Notes: generated from the sequence alone by a model not told the origin. Shown: positions 23,233-34,744, counted from the first letter of the stretch. The stretch is DNA of 64,000 bases from Saturnia japonica (GCA_033032175.1 CM065307.1:3224001-3288000), one strand, 5' to 3'. Numbers and translations: made by a program.

Positions 23233-23816
23233 TGCTACTGTGCCCGCGGCTTCGCTCACGTGTATACAGAATGCCCGCGCGAATCTTCCTGTCCCGCTCC
23301 TGGCTATTTTATAGACAAAAATGCTTAATAAGGGTGTTCCTTAGAAGATATATCCATGTCTATATATATATATATACCTTATACATATGTGTAGATACCT
23401 ATGTAATGTGTATACCCTCGCAGACTTTTTTGTAGGTTTTTTTTTTAAATTTCTATAACTATTTCATACATTAATTTTCCATATCTCTTATGGTTTACTC
23501 AGTGTAAGCCATTTAAGTGTCAAAATTGATTTACTACGACCAGTTTTTTATTTTATTTGGGCGAAAACCTAATACTTTTTCCAAAATAAAAGAAGCCTAA
23601 GTTACTCCCTATATTATCAGCTATCTACCAGTGAAAGTCCCGTTAAAATCGGTCCAACCGTTTCGGAGATTATTCGGAACAAACACACAGACAGAAAATT
23701 AAAAAATGGGTTTTTTTGGTATATTTAACGTATATACTTTCATAAGCAATTAGTAAAAAACTGTTATTTTGCCATTACAAACAGACACTTCAATTTTATT
23801 TACCTTATAGAATAGA
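23233..23816 (-). mobile_element. Non-autonomous Helitron, family A, full length
   Basis: The 3' terminus TACTGTGCCCGCGGCTTCGC is at the left (CTAG worn). The minus-strand 5' end TCTATTCTATAAGG is at the right with flanking T at 23817. The interior is the family A body. No ORF. Confidence 0.7.
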
Positions 23817-24104
23817 TATTAGGTGAATCATTTCGAAGAGACATTTTATTATCCAGTTACTCTTTTCAGTTTAATTTTGATTCAGGGCTTCCATCAACAC
23901 TTTCCATCGGACACATTCCAAGGAGATGCAAGCACATTGTTCGCATTAATAAATATTTATTAAGTATGAAATTTAGTTTTATTTAGTGTAATAAAAGTTT
24001 ACTAAACAAGCAGATTTGGCTCCCAATTTTTTTTTAAATTGTTGCAATGTTCATATTTGGCTCTTTGGGTAATAAGTTTGCCGTCCACTGGCTTAAGCGA
24101 AGAC
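23817..24104. other. Unassigned stretch
   Basis: No feature recognised. Confidence 0.4.
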
Positions 24105-24332
24105 TAATGATTGGTTTCCGCGCCGCTTCAAGTAGATACCGTCGGTATACTATAATTAAGGGGCAATCAAACTATGTCAAATCGGCGTACTTGAATTAGT
24201 ATCATATCGACACGCTTCCTTTCAAATAGCCACTACACACTACGTACCTTATTAAGTTGCCGTATATTCTAGTAGCAATTGTTTGTAGGTAGCGCGGTGT
24301 CTAGTTGAAGCGCCAGCAGAAACCAATCATTA
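24105..24332. repeat. TIR MITE, about 228 bp
   Basis: The left end TAATGATTGGTTTC and following GCTTCAAGTAGATACCG reappear inverted at the right (GCGCGGTGTCTAGTTGAAGC and GAAACCAATCATTA). The arms are about 45 bp, imperfect. The superfamily is unknown. Confidence 0.65.
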
Positions 24333-24365
24333 ATATAGATTAAGACTATAGAGTCTTAAGGTTTA

Positions 24366-24432
24366 TTTATATGTGTAGTATGTATGTATGTGTGTGTGGT
24401 GTGTGTATGTGTTTAGTTTTATGTGTGTGTGA
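24366..24432 (+). repeat. TG-rich microsatellite
   Basis: Irregular TATG/TGTG tract; the open frame across it is Cys/Val-rich low complexity. Confidence 0.8.
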
Positions 24433-24678
24433 TCATGGTCAAAACGCAGATTGCAGATTATTTCTACAGGTACGTCGGACTAAGTCAATGATCCCAACAA
24501 TGAATGACCCTTCTTCGGACGGTCGACTGCATAAACATATTTTTTTGTTTGTTTATATTTTATCAATTTATCATAAATACGTAGGTATAGGTAGTTAGAA
24601 GTTATCAATTATTTATTTGGATGGTAGTTATTACGAATTGATTGATGGAATTTGGTAGTTCAGAAGGGTCAACACTAA

Positions 24679-24834
24679 GGCTGCATGTCCACTGAAGCGG
24701 AGCGGAGCGCAGTTCTGCAAATTATGACCAATAGAATAGCATAAAAATCTAGAGATGCAATTCTATTGGTCGAATTACTCTACAACCCGCTACTCCGCTC
24801 CGGTTCCTCGCTCCGCTTTAGTGGACAAGCAACC
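24679..24834. mobile_element. PIF/Harbinger-like MITE, 156 bp, TAA duplication
   Basis: The ends GGCTGCATGTCCACT and (inverted) GGTTGCTTGTCCACT extend into GAAGCGGAGCG / AAAGCGGAGCG. Flanks are TAA (24676-24678) and TAA (24835-24837). A 3-bp TWA duplication with G-rich ends is the PIF/Harbinger pattern. Confidence 0.75.
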
Positions 24835-24837
24835 TAA

Positions 24838-26984
24838 AGGTTTGTTCTCGTAACAATGGAATCCAGTATATTTGAAACAAATCGTCAAACATTACCATGC
24901 GATATACTTCAATAAAAGACACAGTAAAAAAACAGGTGTTCACACGCAGTAAGAGTGTAAGCTTCAGAAAACATAAAAATATCGTCTGTAATATCTCGTT
25001 TTAAATACCCTAAATCAGTGGTACTCGAACTATTCGACCATTCGTACTGTACATACAACAGTGCGTACAAGTCTGGTAGACACACCGCTAGGCCAATTCG
25101 ACGACGATCATACCGTGAAAATCAAGACTCGCTTAACCGTCTATAATGTATTCCTATTAGTGTCGTTTTTTCGTTTCATCGAGTTTCAAATCGCAACGGA
25201 TCTAAAGAAGTTTTCACTTCAAAAATTACGCGTGCTCCACCGTACACGGATAGAAATGAAACTTTATAAAAAGGGAGACGCGGATAGACCTAAATTGTTT
25301 TAAATACACAATGTATAGCTAGCTCTCTTTCTCCTTGTCCCTATGTTATATTTTATTTTTATTTCATTTCCACTTTAAAAAAAACAATGCAGTCGCTGAA
25401 AGAATAGGCCTGCCTGTCATTTAAACACATATTAAAATCGGGATAACTACTAAATTTAGAATGATTACATATTAAAATTAATATTAAATTGTATTCTATA
25501 TTAAACAATGAGTGCTTGTATGAACTGATTGACTGAGAAAAAATACCTATTGAGTTATTCATCGTGCTTGATCTCTCGTTGTTTCTTTTCACTCTTATTT
25601 TCACCCAATTATCGAATCGCCGCCTAAGAGGTTTCACTTCAAAAGGACTGACCACGTATCACACTCGCCGGAGGATCTCGAAGCCAAAATAACAGGAAAT
25701 ACCAAAAACATGAACAAAAACGGTTTTTAACAAAGCCACATGAATGAAACTATATGTAATTGACAAAATAATATAATATTTCAGAGACTGGTCAGTGGTT
25801 ATGTACTAATAAAAGAAATAGGGTTCTCAACTCTACTATGTAATATAGTATCCTACTATATTAGACGTCCAACATACTTCTGTAAAAAATAATTTTGTAG
25901 GCGAAACTACTATATTTTTATTAGATAAAATATTGGGCATCATTGTTTATCCGAAAATGTTTAAGCGTAAAAAGGACCGCAGGCGCAGCTTTTATCCCTT
26001 TCTGAATGAGATTTGGTATGTATTTGTCAATTTGAATAGGTATTTGTCATATCATCATTATCTGTGTATCAAGCAGTAAAAAATATACATTTCAATGTAT
26101 ATTTTAAAATAAAATAAAAAATTTGATACGTACTATATTTTTTTTCACTGTCTTACTTTGTCCCTCGTTCAACCGATAATACCCGTCGCAACGTTCCAGT
26201 CGCATCATTCGTTCATTGCTACTATAAAGTGGGGGCTATGATTGGCTAACGTCTATGATTGGTCGACGACTATCTAGGAAACTTAGTTGAATAATCTAAC
26301 TTATTTTAATAATGTAAAAATAATTGAATAGAATTACTAGTAATATGTTTATTTACGTGCAAATTACCCATTAATTATATTATATTATTATAATCTTACA
26401 CGATACAGTGCCATACTTGTAACTTTTAGGGCACAGAGAAATATCTTTACCTTTGCAACCTTCTGTTGTATTCCTGTTATAAGTGGGGTTTGCCAGAGCT
26501 CTTTGGGAAGGGGAGGTCATAGTCGACAACGCGTTTGTGATACCTATGGTGTTACAAGCGTTTATAGACTACTACAACCGCTTTTTACCACCTTAGTTGT
26601 AAGAAAAAAATACAATTGACCATGGACCACGAGCATGTAACCCTAAGAGCATATACCGAGGTACCTAACACCACCAATGGAAAATATCGCCAAGATCTAA
26701 TTTACGATAAATGATTGCAAAGCTCCTTGATTTACATGGCGGGTGCTTATAAAGCGACTTGCATTCGGTATGCAATAATTGTCCAGACAGAATGTTGACT
26801 AACAATTCGCGCATAATGCTCCACATGACCGTATTACATAAGTGTCCTGCACAGGATATACTTAATAACCGTATTTACAATCCAGTCGTCCCGGACTCGA
26901 ACAAGGTTAACGTCTAAAACGCTCTAAGGATTCGATTAATTTGATTTAAATTCGATTTTATTTCTCTTTTTGAAGTTATAAGTA
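24838..26984. other. Unassigned stretch
   Basis: About 2.1 kb. Open frames at 25061-25303 (+) and 25359-25655 (-) have no recognisable motifs. GCTAGGCCAATTCGACGACG at 25069 resembles the repeat found twice near 43450 and 43853. Confidence 0.4.
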
Positions 26985-27345
26985 CTAGCGATCGCCCTAA
27001 GCTCGAAATTCCGACCTGTGACTTTTTGATCATAGACTATTTTCTGTTTGACATTTACAGTATTCATAAACAATGAGTATTATGTACATCACTTGCTGTC
27101 ACTTTTCGTTGAGTGACAATGTCAATATTTTGGGGAGTCTAAGTTCAATGGCACTGGTAGGGTTATGATTCGGAGTATTAATTTATTTCATTTAATATAT
27201 TAAGTAACAGATATTATAGATAAATTTTAACTTTATGCACTCTTTCTCCAAATAAACTTTAACCACGCCAAATCTCACAGTCTTCCGTTCTCGCAATACG
27301 CTTAAAATGGTACCGAAAGCTTTTTTTACACGTATCTTATAGTAT
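26985..27345 (-). mobile_element. Non-autonomous Helitron, family C, uninterrupted copy
   Basis: A|CTAGCGATCGCCCTAAGC at the left, then GACTTTTTGATCATAGACTA, the body shared with 13184, and the far-end block CTCACAGTCTTCCG. This is the empty-site version of the copy interrupted by mariner. No ORF. Confidence 0.7.
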
Positions 27346-27779
27346 TAAATGAGCAATTATTGTATATATATATTATATATATGTAATTGGTTTCTCGGAA
27401 ACGGCTCCAACGATTTCGATGAAACTTTGCATTTAGATAATTTTTTTACATTCCAAGTTTACCTAGGTAGGTGTTTTTATTTTTTTTGTTTATAAGACAT
27501 CGAGCACTGCTCGGTCGCCCATATATTTACTATATAGATTTCTTTAGACAGGTAATGAAAAAACGACAAATTATACACATATCAACAAAAAATCTGCACC
27601 ACGAAGTTGCTTGCTAAATGTCTTGTTTTATTGTGGTGAAGATAGTGAAGGTGAAAAAGATAGTCATTGTAGTTGTTATTTTCTAAAATGCTGTATCAGT
27701 GTCATTTAGAAATAAGTTTAAAATGTTTGTTTTGTTGTTAAAATGATGCCTTTTACAGCTCGAATTGTATGAGTAGGGA
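27346..27779. other. Unassigned stretch
   Basis: (AT)n at about 27362-27382, then a fragment GAAACGGCTCCAACGATTTC typical of lepidopteran repeats. No gene. Confidence 0.4.
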
Positions 27780-27992
27780 ATTAGTCATATCGTGACCTAT
27801 TTGCATGCGCAACGACCGCCCGAGCCGTGGTCCGTCCACTTTGGCAACCTCGTGCGAGTCGTCCAAAACTTTCGCAGTTGAGTGCCTTCTGCGCTCGCCC
27901 CCAAGTCCGGTGAAGCTGTAAAAGCTGCAGCGGCTCTGTTTTTGGATAGGGCTCCTAAAGCTAACAGTGTAGTCAGTTCAAAAAAAAAAAAA
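27780..27992 (+). repeat. Family E retroposon, 5' truncated, with poly(A)
   Basis: Matches the last 210 bp of the full-length copy (GCGACGACCGCCCGAGCC-like block, CGCTCGCCCCCAAGTCCGGT, GTGTAGTCAG) and ends in 12 A residues. Confidence 0.75.
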
Positions 27993-28009
27993 CATGTTTA
28001 TATGTATTT

Positions 28010-28262
28010 AGTGATCTGAAATATGGTCTACACTAACTAGCATTAAAAAAATGTTCCTTACAGAACCTGTACTATATGTGGTGTGCACGTATGTATGAAC
28101 ATATTGTGTGTAATGATGTGTGTGTGGGTAGCTAAGTGATTGCAAGTGCAGTGTCACCTTTATCGCGCGGGCGGCTGCCAGGCTCAAGGGTTTCACACCG
28201 AGGAACAGACCTAGGCTTGAGTTACCGCGAGAGAGGGAGGTCGCGGCGGTGCATTTAAGGCT
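28010..28262 (-). repeat. Family E retroposon, 5' half
   Basis: The reverse complement of the first half of family E (GACCTAGGCTTGAGTTACCG, GCAAGTGCAGTGTCACC). It stands tail to tail with the copy at 27780. Confidence 0.7.
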
Positions 28263-28984
28263 GCTGCATATTATTTTTGATATATTAATATTCACAGTTT
28301 GAACTAACTATTCGCAAATACCGTACCGCATATCGTGGCTCTTACTAGAGATGCACATTGCGATTCGATTTTTATGAAGATTGATTGAAGGTAAAGCGAA
28401 TCGAAACGTCTAGAATACAATCATAAGTAGGTGCACCTTGTCACATTAATTTGTTATGATCAGTAAATAAATAAATATTGATAATTGTTTATCGTAATAA
28501 TGCAAGGTTGCTTACAGACATTTCATATTGGACTGCAAGAAAAGTGGTGTTGCAATATTTAAGTACATTATAAAATATGTCAAAATTTTGCAATTGTCGC
28601 TACTTCTGTACTATATTTTCTCATTGGCTCAATTTAAATGAAAGTGGTAACCAACTAAAGCTAAAAGTCTATCATTTATTTTTGAATTGATAACTTCTTA
28701 TGGGAGGTTAAACCGCTTCGTAACGTAACGCGCTACGGCACCACTCTGTCTGGCTTCCCTTTCTCTCACACATACGGCAGCAGTAGGCAGGTTCCTCCTC
28801 TCTTACTATACATAAAGTTTAAGTAATAACCTAAGTTTTTTCTCAAGTTAAACAATTTCAATATCAAATAGTTCAACTTAGATTAATTTCAGTTATCCTT
28901 TCTGTCGAGCGTCCCGAGACGGACACGGTTTTTTTTAAGTTTAATATTATTTGTAAATAGTAAAAAGAATATTTAAGTACCTAT
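28263..28984. other. Unassigned stretch
   Basis: AT-rich, no supported feature. Confidence 0.4.
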
Positions 28985-29165
28985 ATTGGTTTTATATAAA
29001 AGTTATTTAATACTAACGACTTCCTTTATAATTCGGTATATCCGTTTTTAATTATGAATAAATTAATAATAATACTAAAAATAGGGAGTTGTTTCAGCAC
29101 GCTATCGGTGCATGATTTTGAGAGACAGGGTTAATATAAAGCATTGTTGAATTATGTTAAAGAAC
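28985..29165 (+). repeat. Direct repeat, left copy (with 29775-29970)
   Basis: Shares TTATATAAAA, TTAATACTAACGACTTCC, GTTGTTTC(A/G)GCACGC and AATATAAAGCATTGTT with 29775-29970 in the same orientation, roughly three quarters alike by eye. Confidence 0.6.
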
Positions 29166-29439
29166 AGTATTGTATAAGGAATAAATGTGTAAAGACATTA
29201 CGCTGTTTCTGTGATGCGATACGAATCTGGCCTTATTTTGCTTATAGATTAGAAGTGGGATAGATCACAACGTCTTTGCTCGCCCTTAGCTGGGTAGACT
29301 ATGTCTTACCATTGACAATTGTTTTTTTTTCAAGTGAGAAGAAAATTGTATGGAAGTAATGACCTAATGAGAGTCGTGCGGTGAATTGGCCAGTCACGGA
29401 GATTAAATACAGATCCAACAGATCGAATAGATATCGATA

Positions 29440-29658
29440 TTAGAATAAACGTGAACGAGAAATTCTACGACGACGAGGGAGAAGCTCACGGCGAATGTCA
29501 ACAGAATCCGCGTGTGACTCCACTTCAGACGAGCACTGCAAGATTAGAAGCTCGCCGGTAAGACGATTAATGGCGTGAAAGATTCTACCACGGTCATCGT
29601 ATATCGGTTCGCACCTTGACCAAGAATAACCTTGGGATTGTAATTTCGATACGTACAT
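29440..29658 (-). CDS. Unrecognised 72-residue open frame between direct repeats
   Basis: Minus-strand ORF, start at 29658, stop at 29440. I do not recognise it. Its composition is unlike the surrounding AT-rich frames: QGYSWSRCEPIYDDRGRIF and HAINRLTGELLILQC, then a basic C-terminus RRRRISRSR. A TATA-like TTATATAAAG lies about 120 bp upstream in the flanking repeat. It sits inside a roughly 600-bp segment bounded by direct repeats, so it may be a remnant of a short LTR-type element. It could equally be chance or a decayed exon. Confidence 0.3.
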   Translation of the reverse strand: MYVSKLQSQGYSWSRCEPIYDDRGRIFHAINRLTGELLILQCSSEVESHADSVDIRRELLPRRRRISRSRLF

Positions 29659-29774
29659 TTGTATATGAGATTGGAAATTACTAATACTCTATATTTATTG
29701 CTCTTATTGAGCAATTATTAAGTGTTTTTCAATGTTAGTTTGCGGGCAAACTAAAATGCAGGAAAGCCGAATTT

Positions 29775-29970
29775 TGGCTTTATATAAAACTTATTAAATA
29801 CTAACGACTTCCGTTATCAGTCGGTGTTGCCAGTTTGAAGCAGTTTACAGCACAGACTATATTGTATAGACTGATAGTTTATAACAGAAGTTGTTTCGGC
29901 ACGCCATCTGTGCATAGTTTTGATAAACAGGAATTGTAATATAAAGCATTGTTCATTCACGTTAAAGACA
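29775..29970 (+). repeat. Direct repeat, right copy (with 28985-29165)
   Basis: Same blocks as the left copy plus an extra segment (GGTGTTGCCAGTTTGAAGCA). It may be an LTR-like or segmental duplication. Confidence 0.6.
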
Positions 29971-30310
29971 CACCACGTCCACCCTCTCCTGCGGCAACTC
30001 AAGCCTAGGTCCGTTTTTTCGGTGTCGAGCCCTTGAGTCTGGCAGCCGGTCGCGTGATACAAGTCACACTGTACTTGCAATCACTAGCAACTAACAGACA
30101 CCATTACTCACATTCATGCACATCACAGAGTTACATACTTTTTTTTTCTTTTTTACACAAATATTGGCAGATCATTAAATACACACACAGGAGACAGGAA
30201 CATGTACATGTATCAATTATTTTAGCCCGAATTTCTACATACACAACAGCCAAAACCGAGGTTCGGCGACTTTTGCACTTTTGAGCATGTTCGCGTTTGA
30301 GCGTCTGCGG
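29963..30310 (+). repeat. Family E retroposon, diverged copy
   Basis: Starts CACGTCCACCCTCTCCTGCG, then AAGCCTAGGTCCG and TACAAGTCACACTG. The later body is shorter and diverged; it includes CCGAGGTTCGGCGAC and stops before the 3' poly(A) region. Confidence 0.65.
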
Positions 30311-30614
30311 TGCCATGCCGTCTACACAAGCCCTAAAGGTCAGCAACGCACTAGTGATATCTATGGTAGGTATTCCAAGCGTCCGTATACTACCTACCAG
30401 GCGGGTCGCGTCAATACCTACGCTTGTTTATGCATGCCGCCTTAGAAGTATAAAAATAAAAACACTTAAATACCTAGTGTAAGAGAATTTGCTATATATT
30501 TTTTTATATTTTACGATTCGTTTATAAATCACTACGGCTATTAACGTAGGTATAAAAAAAAATTAAAATAAAACAGGTTTATTTTATAACAAAGATTTTA
30601 TAATAACTGATAGC

Positions 30615-30840
30615 TTGTTATACAAGAACATGATTTCTTTTTTACCAAATAAGAAAACTAACTTCAATGATTTTGAAGAGTTCCTTTGTGTATCATCGAT
30701 TGCGAATGTCCGATGCCAATCAAATTATAATGGGACTACCCTTGAGGTATCACCTATCCAACAAAAAAAGAATCATCCGAATCGGTTCTTAAACAAAGAA
30801 GTTATTACTGAACGTCCAATATATATACATATATATGTCA
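30615..30840 (-). repeat. Interspersed repeat family D
   Basis: Reverse-oriented copy: TTCAATGATTTTGAAGAGTT, GATGCCAATCAAATTATAAT and GGTTCTTAAACAAAGAAGT. Confidence 0.6.
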
Positions 30841-30874
30841 TTATATATATTATACATTCGAACTGAGTAAATTA

Positions 30875-31454
30875 TTCCACCCGTCACGTCCACCCTCTCT
30901 AGCGGTAACCCAAGCCTAGGTCCGTTCCTCGGTGTGAAACCCTTGGGTCAGGCAACCGCCCGCGCGATACAAGTGACACTGTACGTGCATCACTTAGCTA
31001 CCTACATACATCACTACACACGTATGAACATACACACGTGCATACCACACAGGTACATAGGTTCTGTGAGGGACCTTTTTTTTTCTTTTTTTTCACGCTA
31101 GTTAGTTAGCGCTAGTTAGTGTAGAAAACATTTCCGATTACTGAATACACATACGCACGGTTCCTTCCTTCCTCCCAGGAGGAAGGGAACGTGCCTATGT
31201 GTATAATTTAGTTAGCTCGAATCGTAGGTGTAGGGATTCGATTAGATCGCGACCTATTTGCGAACGCGACGACCGCCCGAGCCGAGGTCCGGCCACTTTG
31301 GCACCCTCGTGCGAGTCGTCCACGAAACTTTCGCGGCTGAGTGCCCTCTGCGCTCGCCCCCAAGTCCGGTGAAGCTGTAAAAGCCGCAGCGGCTCTAGGG
31401 CCCCTAAGGCTAACAGTGTAGTCAGATCTAAAAAAAAAAAAAAAAAAAAAAAAA
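30875..31454 (+). mobile_element. Family E retroposon, full length, poly(A) tail, 14-bp duplication
   Basis: A 580-bp insertion flanked by AACTGAGTAAATTA at 30861-30874 and 31455-31468. It begins TTCCACCCGTCACGTCCACC and ends GTGTAGTCAGATCT followed by about 27 A residues (shared with the duplication). It has no long ORF. Poly(A) plus a variable-length duplication is the mark of LINE-driven retroposition. No pol III box was recognised, so it may be a SINE with an unusual head or a LINE 3' UTR. At least eight other copies lie in this window. Confidence 0.85.
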
Positions 31455-31624
31455 AACTGAGTAAATTAAGTATTTGAGTATTTTGTTGAAGTCGATAAAA
31501 AAAACAAAATTGGTGTTTTATTAATAGAAATATAATTGATGAAATTGCTCATAATACTATAATTTTATTGTTTTTAATTGCAAAATAATCTGTGTAGGCA
31601 CGAGTAAATACATATATTGTATAC

Positions 31625-31890
31625 CTAGCTGTACTCGCGGTTGCGCTCTTGTGGCCTTCAGAATACCGTCGCGCGTCGGTCAACCGCACGTGCGAATCGC
31701 GCTACCCCTGCACCAACTAACGGCGAACAACCGCCGGTTATTTTAAAGACAAAAACGCTTGTTGTGGGTGGTCCTTAGAAAATAGACATTATGTCATCGT
31801 TGACTTTTTTTAGGTCTTACTGAGATCTTCAATTACGTAGAACATTAATTTGAAACATTGTTCACTCAGCGTAAGCCATTTAGAGCTCAT
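31625..31890 (-). mobile_element. Non-autonomous Helitron family A, 3' part
   Basis: CTAGCTGTACTCGCGGTTGC, then CGGTTATTTTAAAGAC and TTGTGGGTGGTCCTTAG. Truncated after GCGTAAGCCATTTA. Confidence 0.65.
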
Positions 31891-32604
31891 TCTCTAAAAT
31901 TGTGGCAAAAGAAAGTTACATCGAGGAGAACATATGGAAAATGTAACGTAAGATACTAATTTCTTTTGTTCGATATAGAGTTAGAAGTCTACTTTTAGCA
32001 CTTAAAAGAAGTGAAAAATATGTACTTGAATGCCTGAAAAAAGTACCAAACCTGAAGGGGTTCACACTGCATGGGTGGGTAGTAATTTGTTTGATTATTA
32101 TCAAAATGACGAGTGCTTATTTATTTGTGTATTTTTAGTGCATTTTTATCAGTAAAGTTTTAGATAGTTTACTATTAAAATAAGACTAAGTATATGAAAA
32201 TATAACTATGCACGAATATTTTACAAGTCGCTGCAAATTCTCCATTCACATAACCATGAACAAGGTTGTCGCTTCACCCGTTACGGTATCGTGAATTTAA
32301 TCGTTAAAATTTATTCAATCACATAGCAACGCTAAATCTGGTTGTTTGAAAAAGTAAAGTAAAAAGTAATTATTTTTTATTTTTTTAATCATTTACTTGT
32401 ATTCTCGTGAATGTTGTAATGCAACTTGAACTTCGTAATAAACTGTTTATATGAATTAGCCTTGAGTATAATACACACTTGACTAGAACCTGTTTATATT
32501 TACAGACCCTTCAAACCAACTGCGAATAACGACAATATAATAAAGATCTAGTGTTACCTTCGTTTCCCTACATTCAAAGAAATAAAGAATACATTTATTT
32601 GGCA
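31891..32604. other. Unassigned stretch
   Basis: AT-rich, no supported feature. Confidence 0.4.
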
Positions 32605-32780
32605 CTAGCTGTGCCCGCGACTCTGCACGCGTTAACCACATAATTATTGTTTATGAAGATATTATGATTTTTTTTATAAGGGCCAAATATAATAGTATTA
32701 AGGTTGTTCCTCTCTCTGGAGCCCTAGCCAACGGTAGTTTGGGTCTTCACCGCGCTACTGGCGATGAACTGTTTTTTTTT
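32605..32780 (-). mobile_element. Non-autonomous Helitron family A, 3' end fragment
   Basis: A|CTAGCTGTGCCCGCGACTC terminus. The body is strongly rearranged. GAGCCCTAGCCAACGG inside resembles the MITE end at 6357. Confidence 0.5.
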
Positions 32781-32940
32781 ATATTTTACGCAACCTTAAA
32801 AATGAATAAATAGAAATGAAATATCTAAGGAGTAAAACAACTTTTTTATCAAAATCTATTCAGTACCGTTGTTTTTGGGATGCACGCAGCACCTCCAAGC
32901 CTCAATCATTTTATTCGTATATATGATAATATATTTACAA

Positions 32941-33475
32941 CTAGATGTGGCCGTGGCTGCGCTCGCGTGGACTACAGTATGCCGTCGATTTGGAACACGC
33001 GCGAATCGTACTAATCCCGCCCCCGGTTATTTTATAGAAAAAAAATGCTAATTGTGTATGATCCTTAAAAGATATACTCTCCCGGATTTTTTTGTCGGTA
33101 TTTTTAATATTTATAAACATGTAGTACATTAATTTCCTATATTCCATATGGTTCACCCAACGTAAGCCATTTAAGTGCCAGAATTAACTCACCATGACCA
33201 GTTTTTTTATTTATTTGCGCGGATCCCCAATTATTTTCCTATAATCAAAATAGGCTAAGTTACTCCTTATAACATCAGCTATCTGTCAGTGAAAGTCCCG
33301 TCAAAATCGGTTCAACCGTTTCGGAGATTACCCAGAACAGATAGATAGAAAAGCAAAACTTTTCAAAATTGTTTTTTTTTTGTTATAGCTATTGTATATA
33401 TTTTCATATGCATTATGTAAAAAGCTGTTATATTGACATAACAAACAGACACTTCAATTTCATTAATTGTATAGA
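32941..33475 (-). mobile_element. Non-autonomous Helitron family A, both ends intact
   Basis: The plus strand reads A|CTAGATGTGGCCGTGGCTG ... AATTGTATAGA|T, which on the minus strand is 5' A|TCTATACAATT...CTAG|T: TC start, CTAG end, insertion between A and T. 535 bp, no ORF. Best reference copy of family A here. Confidence 0.8.
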
Positions 33476-33910
33476 TTTAAAGAAATAAGCTGAACATAGA
33501 ACACATGTAAAAAAAAAAACATTTTTTTATAATAGCTCAACATATTGACGGTACTGTCCCTAAAGCACAGTACAATCAAAACACAACGGTGACCACCGAG
33601 TGATCTAAATCCGTCGGCGGTCACCACTGTCATTGCGTCCTGCATAAATATCTCTTCACAGTTCACGCTGAGTTTGTAGCACCCGATAATAATTAATAAT
33701 ACACACGGACCATAAATAAGTTATAGTCTTCAGTTCGACGATCTTTTATTTTAAATGCCTTTGTTTTTTAGTTTATAAACATTATGATGGTATGTACATA
33801 TTATGAAGATATAGTGTAAATTTTGTAAGTTTGTGTGTATGTGGTGAGGAGGACAATCTCTAGAAACTAGAAGTCAGATTTGAAATAGTATTTTTGCATT
33901 CTATTACCCA
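33476..33910. other. Unassigned stretch
   Basis: No feature supported. The 67-residue minus frame at 33463-33666 overlaps the Helitron end and has no motif. Confidence 0.4.
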
Positions 33911-33960
33911 CTAGTTGTGCCCGCGACTTCCTCCACGTGTATAAAAAACCAGCAATTAAA
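33911..33960 (-). mobile_element. Helitron family A 3' terminus only
   Basis: A|CTAGTTGTGCCCGCGACTT, then CCACGTGTATAAA. The body is lost. Confidence 0.5.
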
Positions 33961-34079
33961 TAAAAACCTCACCTCACCTACGGTATTTGAACTGTATAGG
34001 CCTTGATAATAACCCAACAGAAATCAATTTAATGACATTATAACAATCATACCGATATTATATAAAGTAAATAAAGACG

Positions 34080-34236
34080 GACTGCTATACTCGAGGTCTT
34101 GGGTTCGATTCCCACATCGAGCAAAGTGTTATCGGGTTTTTGTATGAAATTCTCAGTAGCAGCTCGGAGTTTGGCTTTGTGCCCGATTAATGGCAATAGG
34201 CTCGCCTCCTATTATGTATGTATGTTATGTTATAAT
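34080..34236 (+). mobile_element. tRNA-derived SINE, family S1, partial
   Basis: B box GGGTTCGATTCCC and the body ATCGAGCAAAGTGTTATCGG, GCTCGGAGTTTGGC, AATGGCAATAGGCTCGCC. Ends early with ATGTATGTATG. Confidence 0.75.
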
Positions 34237-34744
34237 AGTAATTATTATTGATTATAAATACTAATTAATTTAATCCGAATGTTAGACTCATAATTAGAGA
34301 CTTCGATGCCGGGATCCCGGTCGTATTTCGGTCTCGAAAATTTTGGGATTGAATTTCGTTAAATCCCGAGATTTTCGGGATTAATAACAACAAATTTTAA
34401 TATTGTCGTGAAACATACATAAGAAGAAAACTGATTAAGATTTTTTTAAGTTTAACAAATTAATTTAATTCTTATAGACAGCAGATGTAGTTGGTTTATT
34501 TTAAGGGAAGTTTGAAATCGTTTGATTTTGTTTTAACAAATTTTTCTGAGACTACTTAAAACGTAATTAATCGTTATGTGTTTGAATTTAATGATTCATA
34601 TCGATCTCTGTAAAAGAATAACGTATGCTATTACGGAATTTTAAGTCTAATTAATTTGATATTTGTTTTAGAAATTTAAAGTTTTATTTATAGAAATCGT
34701 TTGTTTATTTCTGACTTCAGAAAGAAGCAGGAGATTTTTAATTC
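34237..34744. other. Unassigned stretch with CCCGGGAT motifs
   Basis: GCCGGGATCCCGG at 34309 and AATCCCGAGATTTTCGGGAT at 34363 are short palindromic motifs. A related AATCCCGGGATTAC is at 35289, beyond the RTE insert, so they may be two sides of one element. Confidence 0.3.

Noticed and set aside
25061..25655. Two neighbouring open frames (80 and 98 residues)
   Set aside because: No homologous pattern recognised, and no splice sites or codon bias.
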